Positions 23,666 to 31,254 of a stretch of 32,851 nucleotides of DNA are shown here, in pieces; the first letter of the stretch is position 1; each line of letters starts with the position of its first letter. The notes below the pieces were generated by a model. The model had not been told where the DNA came from, ran no database searches, and was given only the letters and a program-made list of their open reading frames with translations. The DNA lies in assembly GCF_016745505.1 (NCBI RefSeq), contig NZ_JAERUC010000129.1, forward strand, positions 1-32,851, in the 5' to 3' direction. A program made the position numbers and the translations under genes. Source of the DNA: Streptomyces silvae. Its GTDB lineage: Bacteria; Actinomycetota; Actinomycetes; Streptomycetales; Streptomycetaceae.

Positions 23666-25111
23666 ATGACTTCCACCCACGCCTTCTGGCTGGCAGGCCG
23701 CCCGGCCACCGGCGAGGACAGCTTCGACGTCACCAACCCCTGGGACGGCCGCACCGTCGGCACGGTCGCCGTGCCGACCGACGCCCAGGTCGAGGAGGCC
23801 GTCGCCGCCGCGTACGCCGTGCGCGAGGAGTTCGCCGCGACCCCGGCGCACGTACGGGCCGCCGCCCTCGACCACGTCGTACGTCGCCTCACCGAGCGCA
23901 CCGAGGAGATCGCCCAGCTGATCTCCGCCGAGAACGGCAAGCCCATCAAGTGGGCCCGCGGCGAGGTCGGCCGCGCCGTGTCCGTCTTCCGGTTCGCCGC
24001 CGAGGAGGCCCGCCGCTTCAACGGGGGCGAGGCCCAGCGGCTGGACACCGACGCCGGTGGCACCGGCCGCCTCGGACTGACCCGGCGCTTCCCGCGCGGC
24101 CCGGTCCTCGGCATCGCGCCCTTCAACTTCCCGCTCAACCTGAGCGCCCACAAGGTCGCCCCGGCCATCGCCGTCGGCGCCCCGATCATCCTGAAGCCGG
24201 CTCCGGCCACCCCGATCTCGTCCCTGATCCTGGGCGAGCTGCTGGCCGAGACGGACCTCCCGGCCGGCTCCTGGTCCGTGCTGACCGTGCCCAACGACAA
24301 GATGCCCTCCCTGGTCCAGGACGAGCGGCTGCCGGTGATCTCCTTCACCGGCTCCGGCCCCGTCGGCTACGCGATCATGGAGTCGGTGCCGCGCAAGCAC
24401 TGCACCCTGGAGCTGGGCGGCAACGGCGCCGCGGTCGTGCTCGCCGACTGGTCCTCCGAGGAGGACCTGGATTGGGCCGCGACCCGCATCGCGACCTTCT
24501 CCAACTACCAGGGCGGCCAGTCCTGCATCTCGGTGCAGCGCGTCATCGCCGACGCCTCCGTCCACGACCGGCTCGTCCCGAAGATCGTCGCCGCCGTCGA
24601 GGCCCTGGTGACCGGCGACCCCTCCGACGCGGCCACCGACGTCGGCCCGCTCGTCAGCGAGGACGCCGCCCGCCGGGTCGAGTCCTGGGTCGACGAGGCC
24701 GTAGGTGCCGGTGCCACCCTGCTGACCGGCGGCAAGCGCGACGGCGCCACGTACGCCCCGACGGTCCTCGCCGACCTCCCCGGCACCACGACGATCGCCT
24801 GCGAGGAGGTCTTCGGCCCGGTGCTGTACGTCCAGAGGACCGAGGGCGAGGCGGAGGCCTTCGCCGCCGCCAACGACTCCAGGTACGGGCTGCAGGCGGG
24901 CGTCTTCACCCACGACCTCCAGACCGCCTTCCGCGCGCACCGCGCCCTGGAGGTGGGCGGCGTGGTCATCGGCGACGTGCCCTCCTACCGCGCCGACCAG
25001 ATGCCGTACGGCGGCGCCAAGCAGTCCGGAGTGGGCCGCGAGGGCGTGCGCTACGCCATGGACGACTACACCTACGAGCGGGTGCTGGTCCTCACCGGCC
25101 TGGCCCTGTAG
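23666..25111 (+). CDS. Aldehyde dehydrogenase (possible succinic-semialdehyde dehydrogenase)
   Basis: NAD(P)-dependent aldehyde dehydrogenase, 481 residues, cytosolic. Motifs: GIAPFNFPLNLSAHKVAPA, IILKPAPATP, SFTGSGPVGYAI, LELGGNGA with general-base Glu249, GGQSCISVQ with catalytic Cys287, and EEVFGPVLYVQRT. The sequence is a different subfamily from the ALDH at 5375 and looks closer to lactaldehyde/phosphonoacetaldehyde-type enzymes. Placement after PucR and near gabT makes succinic semialdehyde a reasonable substrate, but that is inference. ATG 23666 has CGGAA upstream; a TACGGT box lies further up. A strong terminator follows 20 bases after the stop. Confidence 0.9.
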   Translation: MTSTHAFWLAGRPATGEDSFDVTNPWDGRTVGTVAVPTDAQVEEAVAAAYAVREEFAATPAHVRAAALDHVVRRLTERTEEIAQLISAENGKPIKWARGEVGRAVSVFRFAAEEARRFNGGEAQRLDTDAGGTGRLGLTRRFPRGPVLGIAPFNFPLNLSAHKVAPAIAVGAPIILKPAPATPISSLILGELLAETDLPAGSWSVLTVPNDKMPSLVQDERLPVISFTGSGPVGYAIMESVPRKHCTLELGGNGAAVVLADWSSEEDLDWAATRIATFSNYQGGQSCISVQRVIADASVHDRLVPKIVAAVEALVTGDPSDAATDVGPLVSEDAARRVESWVDEAVGAGATLLTGGKRDGATYAPTVLADLPGTTTIACEEVFGPVLYVQRTEGEAEAFAAANDSRYGLQAGVFTHDLQTAFRAHRALEVGGVVIGDVPSYRADQMPYGGAKQSGVGREGVRYAMDDYTYERVLVLTGLAL

Positions 25112-25131
25112 CCCGAACCCCTGCGACGGAC

Positions 25132-25167
25132 CGGCCGGAGCCCGCTGTGCGGGGGCTCCGGCCGTTT
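25132..25167 (+). terminator. Rho-independent-type terminator after the second ALDH gene
   Basis: CGGCCGGAGCCC (25132-25143) pairs perfectly with GGGCTCCGGCCG (25153-25164) around a nine-base loop and is followed by TTTCC. It lies 20 bases after the ALDH stop. Confidence 0.85.
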
Positions 25168-25295
25168 CCGTACCCGCCGGGGGCCTCCCGCAGGGTGGTG
25201 GGGCGGACGCAGATCGGGTAGATACGGACGAGTGGTACCGATCGGCACGCGTACGGCCCGACCCCTACCCCGACTCGCGGCGAGGTGAGCTCCTC

Positions 25296-27242
25296 ATGTC
25301 CGCCCCATCCGACATCCCCCAGGCCCCCAAGGTCACCGAGCGCGAAGCGCGGCAGGTGGCCGAGGCCGCCCGTGAACAGGACTGGCGCAAGCCGAGCTTC
25401 GCCAAGGAACTCTTCCTCGGACGCTTCCGGCTGGACCTGATCCACCCCCACCCCCTCCCGGCCCCCGACGACGTACGGCGCGGAGAGGCCTTCCTCGCCC
25501 GGCTGCGCGAGTTCTGCGAGACCCACGTCGACGGCGCCCTGATCGAACGCGAGGCCAGGATCCCCGACGAGCTCATCAACGGCCTCAAGGAGCTCGGCGC
25601 CCTCGGCATGAAGATCGAGACCAAGTACGGCGGTCTCGGACTGACCCAGGTCTACTACAACAAGGCGCTGGCGCTGGCCGGTTCGGCGAGCCCCTCCATC
25701 GGCGCGCTGCTCTCGGCCCACCAGTCGATCGGCGTACCGCAGCCGCTGAAGATGTTCGGCACGCAGGACCAGAAGGACGCCTTCCTGCCCCGTCTCGCGC
25801 GGACGGACATCTCGGCCTTCCTCCTCACCGAACCCGACGTCGGCTCCGACCCGGCACGCCTGGCGACCACAGCCGTGCCGGAGGGCGACGACTACGTCCT
25901 GGACGGTGTGAAGCTCTGGACGACCAACGGCGTCGTCGCGGACCTGCTCGTCGTCATGGCCCGGGTCCCCGCGTCCGAGGGCCACAAGGGCGGCATCACC
26001 GCCTTCGTCGTCGAGGCCGACTCCCCGGGCATCACCGTGGAGCACCGCAACTCCTTCATGGGGCTGCGCGGCATCGAGAACGGCGTCACCCGCTTCCACG
26101 AGGTCCGGGTGCCGGCGGCCAACCGGATCGGCCCCGAGGGCGCAGGGCTCAAGATCGCCCTCACCACGCTCAACACCGGCCGCCTCTCGCTGCCCGCCAT
26201 GTGCGTCGGCGTCGGGAAGTGGTCCCTGAAGATCGCCCGTGAGTGGTCGGCGGTCCGTGAGCAGTGGGGCAGGCCCGTCGCCCGCCACGAGGCGGTGGGC
26301 TCGAAGATCTCCTTCATCGCCGCCACCACCTTCGCCCTCGAAGCGGTCGTGGACCTCTCCTCGCAGATGGCCGACGAGAGCCGCAACGACATCCGCATCG
26401 AGGCCGCGCTCGCCAAGCTGTACGGCTCCGAGATGGGCTGGCTGATCTCCGACGAGCTCGTCCAGATCCGCGGCGGACGCGGCTTCGAGACCGCCGCCTC
26501 GCTCGCCGCCCGCGGCGAACGTGCCGTCCCCGCCGAGCAGATGCTCCGCGACATGCGGATCAACCGGATCTTCGAGGGCTCCACGGAGATCATGCACCTG
26601 CTGATCGCCCGTGAGGCCGTCGACGCCCACCTCAAGGTGGCGGGCGACATCATCGACCCGGACAAGGCGCTCGGCGACAAGGCGAAGGCGGGCGCCAACG
26701 CCGCCGGGTTCTACGCCCGCTGGCTCCCCAAGCTGGTCAGCGGCCCCGGCCAGCTGCCCAACTCCTACGGGGAGTTCCGCGTCCCCGGGCACCCCGACCT
26801 CTCCGCGCACCTGCGGTACGTCGAGCGCTCGTCCCGCAAGCTGGCCCGCTCCACCTTCTACGCCATGTCCCGCTGGCAGGGCCGCATGGAGACCAAGCAG
26901 GGCTTCCTCGGCCGGATCGTCGACATCGGCGCCGAACTCTTCGCGATGAGCGCCGCGTGCGTCCGGGCCGAGCACCTGCGGGCCGACGACGACCACGGCC
27001 GCGAGGCGTACCAGCTCGCCGACGTGTTCTGCCGGCAGTCCCGCATCCGGGTGGAGGAGCTCTTCAACCGGCTGTGGTCCAACACCGACGACATCGACAG
27101 GCGTGTCGTCGACGGCGTCCTCTCCGGGACCTACACCTGGCTGGAGGAGGGGGTCATCGACCCCAGCGGCGACGGTCCCTGGATCGCCGACGCCACCCCC
27201 GGCCCGGCCACCGGGGAGAACGTCCACCGCCCCATCCGCTGA
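25296..27242 (+). CDS. Acyl-CoA dehydrogenase (long, VLCAD-like form)
   Basis: FAD enzyme that introduces the alpha-beta double bond of acyl-CoA in fatty-acid beta-oxidation; 648 residues. The N-terminal and middle domains include LLTEPDVGSDPARL (FAD/substrate loop), KLWTTNGVVADLLVVMARV and FMGLRGIENGVTRF. The helical domain has GRGFETAAS and MRINRIFEGSTEIMHLLIARE, where Glu427 matches the catalytic base. About 200 further residues follow, a C-terminal domain as in very-long-chain/ACAD9-type enzymes rather than the ~380-residue short forms, which suggests long-chain substrates and possibly membrane association. ATG 25296 has GAGGTGAG upstream. It is framed by terminators on both sides, so likely a single-gene unit. 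No electron-transfer flavoprotein gene is adjacent. Confidence 0.93.
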   Translation: MSAPSDIPQAPKVTEREARQVAEAAREQDWRKPSFAKELFLGRFRLDLIHPHPLPAPDDVRRGEAFLARLREFCETHVDGALIEREARIPDELINGLKELGALGMKIETKYGGLGLTQVYYNKALALAGSASPSIGALLSAHQSIGVPQPLKMFGTQDQKDAFLPRLARTDISAFLLTEPDVGSDPARLATTAVPEGDDYVLDGVKLWTTNGVVADLLVVMARVPASEGHKGGITAFVVEADSPGITVEHRNSFMGLRGIENGVTRFHEVRVPAANRIGPEGAGLKIALTTLNTGRLSLPAMCVGVGKWSLKIAREWSAVREQWGRPVARHEAVGSKISFIAATTFALEAVVDLSSQMADESRNDIRIEAALAKLYGSEMGWLISDELVQIRGGRGFETAASLAARGERAVPAEQMLRDMRINRIFEGSTEIMHLLIAREAVDAHLKVAGDIIDPDKALGDKAKAGANAAGFYARWLPKLVSGPGQLPNSYGEFRVPGHPDLSAHLRYVERSSRKLARSTFYAMSRWQGRMETKQGFLGRIVDIGAELFAMSAACVRAEHLRADDDHGREAYQLADVFCRQSRIRVEELFNRLWSNTDDIDRRVVDGVLSGTYTWLEEGVIDPSGDGPWIADATPGPATGENVHRPIR

Positions 27243-27253
27243 ACCCGGCACCT

Positions 27254-27292
27254 CCCGCGGGGCGCGTCCACTGCCTGGACGCGCCCCGCGGG
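27254..27292 (+). terminator. Strong hairpin terminator after the acyl-CoA dehydrogenase gene
   Basis: A 17-bp perfect stem: CCCGCGGGGCGCGTCCA (27254-27270), loop CTGCC, TGGACGCGCCCCGCGGG (27276-27292). It begins 12 bases after the stop and ends only 30 bases before the aroA start, so it separates the two transcripts. Confidence 0.85.
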
Positions 27293-27308
27293 CACGCCCG
27301 CCACAAGG

Positions 27309-27314
27309 CAAAAT
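27309..27314 (+). promoter_or_regulatory. Possible -10 element for a leaderless aroA message
   Basis: CAAAAT lies eight bases before the GTG at 27323, directly after the strong terminator. A start of transcription at or within a base or two of the GTG would fit. No Shine-Dalgarno sequence is present. Confidence 0.35.
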
Positions 27315-27322
27315 GGACGCCC

Positions 27323-28564
27323 GTGACCGTCATCGACATCCCCGGCTCCAAGTCCGTCACCGCCCGCGCCCTGTTCCTGGCCGCCGCCGCGGACGGCACC
27401 ACCACCCTCCTGCGGCCCCTGCACTCGGACGACACCGAGGGGTTCACCGAGGGTCTGGCCCGCCTCGGCTACGGGGTGAGCCGCGAGCCGGACCGATGGC
27501 ACATCGAAGGCCGCCCCTCGGGCCCCGCCACGAAGGACGCCCACGTCCACTGCCGCGACGGGGCCACCACCGCGCGGTTCCTGCCCACGCTCGCCGCCGC
27601 CGCGGCCTCCGGGACGTACCGCTTCGACGCCTCCGCGCAGATGCGCCGCCGCCCCCTCGCCCCCCTCACCGAGGCGCTCCGCTCCCTCGGTGTCGACCTG
27701 CGCCACGAGGGAGCGGAGGGCCACCACCCGCTCACCGTCGAGGCGTCCGGCGTCAAGGGCGGCGAACTGACCCTCGACGCGGGGGAGTCCTCCCAGTACC
27801 TCACCGCCCTGCTGATGCTCGGGCCGCTCACCGCCGAGGGCCTGCGGATCGACGTCACGGAGCTCGTCTCGGCGCCGTACATCGAGATCACCCTCGCGAT
27901 GATGCGCAGCTTCGGTGTCGAGGTCGCCCGCGAGGGGAACACCTTCACCGTCCCTCCCGGCGGCTACCGCGCCACCACGTACGCCGTCGAGCCCGACGCG
28001 TCCACCGCCTCGTACTTCTTCGCCGCCGCGGCCCTCACCGGCCGTGAGGTCACCGTCCCCGGGCTCGGCACCGGCGCGCTCCAGGGCGACCTGCGCTTCA
28101 CCGACGTGCTGCGCCGGATGGGCGCCGAGGTCCGCACCACCGCGGACGCCACGACCGTACGGTCCTCGGGCCGGCTCTCCGGACTGACCGTCAACATGCG
28201 CGACATCTCCGACACGATGCCGACCCTCGCGGCCATCGCGCCGTACGCCACCTCGCCGGTGCGGATCGAGGACGTCGCCAACACCCGGGTGAAGGAGTGC
28301 GACCGGCTGGAGGCCTGCGCGGAGAACCTCCGGAGCATGGGGATCACCGTGCACACCGGGCCCGACTGGATCGAGATCCACCCCGGCACCCCGCACCCCA
28401 CCGAGATCGTCACCCACGGCGACCACCGCATCGTGATGTCGTTCGCCGTCGCCGGGCTGCGCACGCCCGGCATGAGCTACGACGACCCCGGGTGCGTACG
28501 GAAGACGTTCCCCCGCTTCCACGAGGAGTTCGCGGACTTCGCGGCCAGGACCGCGCAGCCGTAA
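27323..28564 (+). CDS. aroA: EPSP synthase (3-phosphoshikimate 1-carboxyvinyltransferase), divergent copy
   Basis: Shikimate-pathway enzyme joining shikimate-3-phosphate and phosphoenolpyruvate; 413 residues. Active-site motifs are kept: PGSKSVTARALF (Lys, Ser, Arg), QMRRRP, ESSQYLTALL, EPDASTASYFF, DTMPTLAAIAP (catalytic Asp), RVKECDRL and HGDHRIVMSF, and a late KTFPRF. The usual GNAGTxxR loop reads CRDGATTAR (77-85), with Ala81 at the site of E. coli Gly96 and Asp for Asn94. The shortened N-terminus starts directly at MTVIDIPGSKS. I chose GTG 27323 because homology starts there; it has no ribosome binding site. No other shikimate gene is adjacent. It may be a second copy, or the housekeeping enzyme; this cannot be settled from the window. 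Confidence 0.92.
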   Translation: MTVIDIPGSKSVTARALFLAAAADGTTTLLRPLHSDDTEGFTEGLARLGYGVSREPDRWHIEGRPSGPATKDAHVHCRDGATTARFLPTLAAAAASGTYRFDASAQMRRRPLAPLTEALRSLGVDLRHEGAEGHHPLTVEASGVKGGELTLDAGESSQYLTALLMLGPLTAEGLRIDVTELVSAPYIEITLAMMRSFGVEVAREGNTFTVPPGGYRATTYAVEPDASTASYFFAAAALTGREVTVPGLGTGALQGDLRFTDVLRRMGAEVRTTADATTVRSSGRLSGLTVNMRDISDTMPTLAAIAPYATSPVRIEDVANTRVKECDRLEACAENLRSMGITVHTGPDWIEIHPGTPHPTEIVTHGDHRIVMSFAVAGLRTPGMSYDDPGCVRKTFPRFHEEFADFAARTAQP

Positions 28565-28599
28565 ACCGTGGTGCGGTCCGGCGCGGGCCGCACTACGGT
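28565..28599 (+). terminator. Hairpin between aroA and the nucleotidyltransferase-like gene, overlapping a -10 box
   Basis: ACCGTGGTGCGG (28565-28576) pairs with CCGCACTACGGT (28588-28599), 12 pairs with one G-U, around an 11-base loop, starting at the base after the aroA stop. It can serve as aroA's terminator. The 3' arm ends in TACGGT (28594-28599), a good -10 sequence exactly seven bases before the next ATG. Confidence 0.65.
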
Positions 28600-28606
28600 C
28601 GCCCGC

Positions 28607-29101
28607 ATGATGTCCCGGAACGATGTCCTGTCCGTCCTCACCCTGCTGCGCGAGGCCGGTGCCGACGTGGTGATCGCCGGGGGCTGGGGCGTCGACGCCC
28701 TGCTCGGCGAGGAGACCCGTCCCCACCGCGACCTCGACCTCCTGCACCGGCGTGAGCAGGAGCCCGCCGTGGTGGCCGCCCTGGAGTCCGCCGGATACAC
28801 CGAGACGCTGGACTGGCGCCCGGTCCGTTTCGTGTTCAGCCACCTGGCCGGGCCCGAGATCGACCTGCACCCGCTGGAGTTCGACGCCGACGGTTCCGCC
28901 GTGCAGTCCTCGCCCGACCCGTCGGAGCCCTTTCGCTACCCGGCCGCCTGCTTCGTCACGGGCACCATCGGGACGGCCACCGTGCGCTGCGTCTCCGCCG
29001 AGCAGCAGGCGCTGTTCCACCAGGGATACGAACCGGCCGAGCGCGATGTGGCGGACATGCGGCGGCTGCGGGAGAAGTTCGGCATCGATACGCACTTCTG
29101 A
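28607..29101 (+). CDS. Nucleotidyltransferase-like protein of the lincosamide (LinA/LnuA) type
   Basis: Small soluble protein, 164 residues, with the GGWGVDALLGEETRPHRDLDL signature of lincosamide nucleotidyltransferase/Aminoglyc_resit-type proteins. The motif holds the Asp residues expected to bind metal in the nucleotidyltransferase fold. It continues with HLAGPEIDLHPLEFD and the KF-ending helix, and is about the length of LnuA. Such enzymes adenylylate lincosamides, but many chromosomal relatives have no shown resistance activity. ATG 28607 lacks a ribosome binding site and is preceded by TACGGT at seven bases, so a leaderless message is likely. ATG 28610 (next codon) and GTG 28568 are alternatives. 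It stands alone, without transporter or biosynthesis genes. Confidence 0.85.
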   Translation: MMSRNDVLSVLTLLREAGADVVIAGGWGVDALLGEETRPHRDLDLLHRREQEPAVVAALESAGYTETLDWRPVRFVFSHLAGPEIDLHPLEFDADGSAVQSSPDPSEPFRYPAACFVTGTIGTATVRCVSAEQQALFHQGYEPAERDVADMRRLREKFGIDTHF

Positions 29102-29180
29102 CCCCCGGATGCCGCACAATCGAGCCTCGGCCGCGAGCGGGACACGGATCCCGGCGGGTCAACACGAGACAGGGGCAGGG

Positions 29181-29939
29181 ATGTTCGGGGTGTACGGGGC
29201 GGGCGGCCGGCGGGGCGCCGTGGCGGCGGGATGCGCGGTGGCGGCCCTCATGGGCCTCACCGGATGCGGTGGCGGGGACGACGACGGCAAGAGCGGCGCC
29301 GGGAAGAGCCCCGCCCCCTCGCGCCCGGCAGCGACGGCCGGGGGGCTCACCGAGGCGGAGCTCACCGCGGCGGCCCTCACCGACGGGGAGCGGGCCGGTG
29401 ACCTCACCGCGTCCGAGTACACCCTGGACGGGCCGCTCGGGGACGCCTACACCGCCGACCCCGCCGTATGCCAGCCGCTCGTCAGCCTCGCCGGTGACGT
29501 CAGCGGTCACGAGCCCGTCGCACAGGTGCAGCGCAAGGCCGACAAGCCCGAGGAGATGCTCGGGGTCACCGTGGACATCACCCTGCGCTCGTACGCCGGG
29601 GACGAGGCCGCGAAGGTCATGGCCTCGCTGGAGCGGGCCGGCCGCGAGTGCGCCGGCGGCCTCACGGAGGAACGGGCCGTCGCCCGCGCCCGGTACGAGA
29701 AGGTCGAACCCGCGGCGCTGCCCGCCTTCGCCGGCGAGGCCGACCAGGCGAAGGCCTACCGCTTCACCGTCCTCGACGTGAAGGGGAAGCTGAAACTGTA
29801 CGAGTACCTCACCGTCCTGCGCTCCGGCTCCACCACCCTCGCCTTCCGCGCCGAGATCCTGGGCACCCAGGACATCGGCGGGGTCCCCGAGGACGTCATG
29901 GCCGCCCAGTGGAAGAAATTCCGTGCCGCGCGGGCCTGA
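29181..29939 (+). CDS. Putative lipoprotein of unknown function
   Basis: Exported lipoprotein of 252 residues. The basic start and hydrophobic core (RRGAVAAGCAVAALMGLTGC) end in a lipobox LTGC, followed by a Gly/Asp-rich and Pro/Ser-rich spacer (to about residue 55). The remaining ~195 residues form one soluble domain with alternating helices and strands, including SYAGDEAAKVMASLERAGREC and LKLYEYLTVLRSGSTTLAFRAE. Two cysteines (CQPL and REC) could form a disulfide outside the cell. The shape resembles PknH-like or LpqN-type extracellular sensor domains of actinomycetes, but I cannot name a family. ATG 29181 follows AGGGGCAGGG. The 79-base gap before it has no clear promoter. Confidence 0.83.
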   Translation: MFGVYGAGGRRGAVAAGCAVAALMGLTGCGGGDDDGKSGAGKSPAPSRPAATAGGLTEAELTAAALTDGERAGDLTASEYTLDGPLGDAYTADPAVCQPLVSLAGDVSGHEPVAQVQRKADKPEEMLGVTVDITLRSYAGDEAAKVMASLERAGRECAGGLTEERAVARARYEKVEPAALPAFAGEADQAKAYRFTVLDVKGKLKLYEYLTVLRSGSTTLAFRAEILGTQDIGGVPEDVMAAQWKKFRAARA

Positions 29940-29987
29940 GGCGCGCGCCGACAGGGGCGCGCTGTCACGACGCACAGCGGATGCGGC

Positions 29988-29993
29988 AACAAT
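29988..29993 (+). promoter_or_regulatory. Possible -10 element for a leaderless dxr message
   Basis: AACAAT lies seven bases before the ATG at 30001, which would place transcription start at or next to the ATG. The intervening GGGGGCC could instead be a weak ribosome binding site with short spacing. Confidence 0.3.
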
Positions 29994-30000
29994 GGGGGCC

Positions 30001-31254
30001 ATGAGCGACAGCCCCGCACCCCTCGCCGATCCGCATCTCGTCTTCGACGCGACGGACGGCCGCCGGGATCTGGTGATCCTCGGCTCCACCGGGTCCATCG
30101 GTACCCAGGCCATCGACCTGGTCCTGCGCAACCCCGGACGTTTCCGCGTCACCGCGCTCTCCGCCGCGGGCGGCAGGGTCGAGCTCCTCGCCGAGCAGGC
30201 GCGGCAGCTGCGCGTCCGCACGGTCGCGGTGGCCGACGGGGACAAGGTGCCGGCGCTCACCGAGGCGCTGCGGAAGGTCTACGGGGCGGGGGAGCCGCTC
30301 CCGGAGATCCTCGCCGGCCCGGACGCCGCCACGGACCTCGCCGCGAGCGACTGCCACACCGTGCTGAACGGGATCACCGGCTCGATCGGCCTCGCCCCCA
30401 CGCTCGCCGCGCTGAAGGCGGGCCGCACGCTCGCCCTGGCGAACAAGGAGTCGCTGATCGTCGGCGGTCCGCTGGTGAAGGCCCTGGCGGCCCCCGGCCA
30501 GATCATCCCGGTCGACTCCGAGCACGCCGCGCTCTTCCAGGCCCTCGCCGCCGGCAAGCGCGCCGACGTCCGCAAGCTCGTCGTGACCGCGTCCGGCGGC
30601 CCGTTCCGCGGGCGTACGCGCGCCGAGCTCGCCGACGTCACGCGGGAGCAGGCCCTGGCGCACCCGACCTGGGCCATGGGCCCGGTCATCACGGTCAACT
30701 CGGCGACCCTGGTCAACAAGGGCCTGGAGGTCATCGAGGCGCATCTGCTCTACGACATCCCGTTCGACCGGATCGAGGTCGTGGTCCACCCCCAGTCGTA
30801 CGTCCACTCCATGGTGGAGTTCACCGACGGCTCCACCCTCGCGCAGGCCACCCCGCCCGACATGGGCGGCCCCATCGCCATCGGTCTCGGCTGGCCCGAG
30901 CGGGTCCCGGACGCGGCCCCGGCCTTCGACTGGACGAAGGCCTCCAGCTGGGAGTTCTTCCCCCTCGACACCGAAGCGTTCCCGTCGGTCGGGCTCGCCC
31001 GGCACGTGGGCACCCTAGGGGGCACGGCGCCCGCGGTGTTCAACGCGGCCAACGAGGAGTGCGTGGACGCCTTCCTCGCGGGACGGCTGCCGTTCAACGG
31101 CATCATGGATACGGTCACAGCCGTGGTGGCCGAACACGGCACCCCCGCCACGGGAACTTCACTGACGGTCGCGGACGTCCTGGAAGCGGAGACCTGGGCC
31201 CGGTCCAGGGCCCGCGAACTCTCGGCGGCAGCGACAGCGGAGGCGCACGTATGA
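30001..31254 (+). CDS. dxr: 1-deoxy-D-xylulose-5-phosphate reductoisomerase
   Basis: Second enzyme of the MEP isoprenoid pathway: converts deoxyxylulose phosphate to methylerythritol phosphate with NADPH; target of fosmidomycin. 417 residues. NADPH fold GSTGSIGTQAIDL, catalytic-domain motifs NKESLIVGG, PVDSEHAALFQAL (metal Asp and Glu), TASGGPFRG, HPTWAMGPVITVNSATLVNKGLEVIEAH and DRIEVVVHPQSYVHSMVEF; all key residues are seen. Residues 1-18 (MSDSPAPLADPHLVFDAT) are a non-conserved leader before the fold. An ATG three codons earlier (29992) is also possible. The stop overlaps the rseP start as ATGA, so the two are coupled. Confidence 0.96.
   Translation: MSDSPAPLADPHLVFDATDGRRDLVILGSTGSIGTQAIDLVLRNPGRFRVTALSAAGGRVELLAEQARQLRVRTVAVADGDKVPALTEALRKVYGAGEPLPEILAGPDAATDLAASDCHTVLNGITGSIGLAPTLAALKAGRTLALANKESLIVGGPLVKALAAPGQIIPVDSEHAALFQALAAGKRADVRKLVVTASGGPFRGRTRAELADVTREQALAHPTWAMGPVITVNSATLVNKGLEVIEAHLLYDIPFDRIEVVVHPQSYVHSMVEFTDGSTLAQATPPDMGGPIAIGLGWPERVPDAAPAFDWTKASSWEFFPLDTEAFPSVGLARHVGTLGGTAPAVFNAANEECVDAFLAGRLPFNGIMDTVTAVVAEHGTPATGTSLTVADVLEAETWARSRARELSAAATAEAHV

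Noticed and set aside
27131..29119. A 662-codon minus-strand open frame opposite aroA
   Set aside because: Crosses two intergenic hairpins and has no domain; the plus-strand EPSP synthase motifs are unambiguous.
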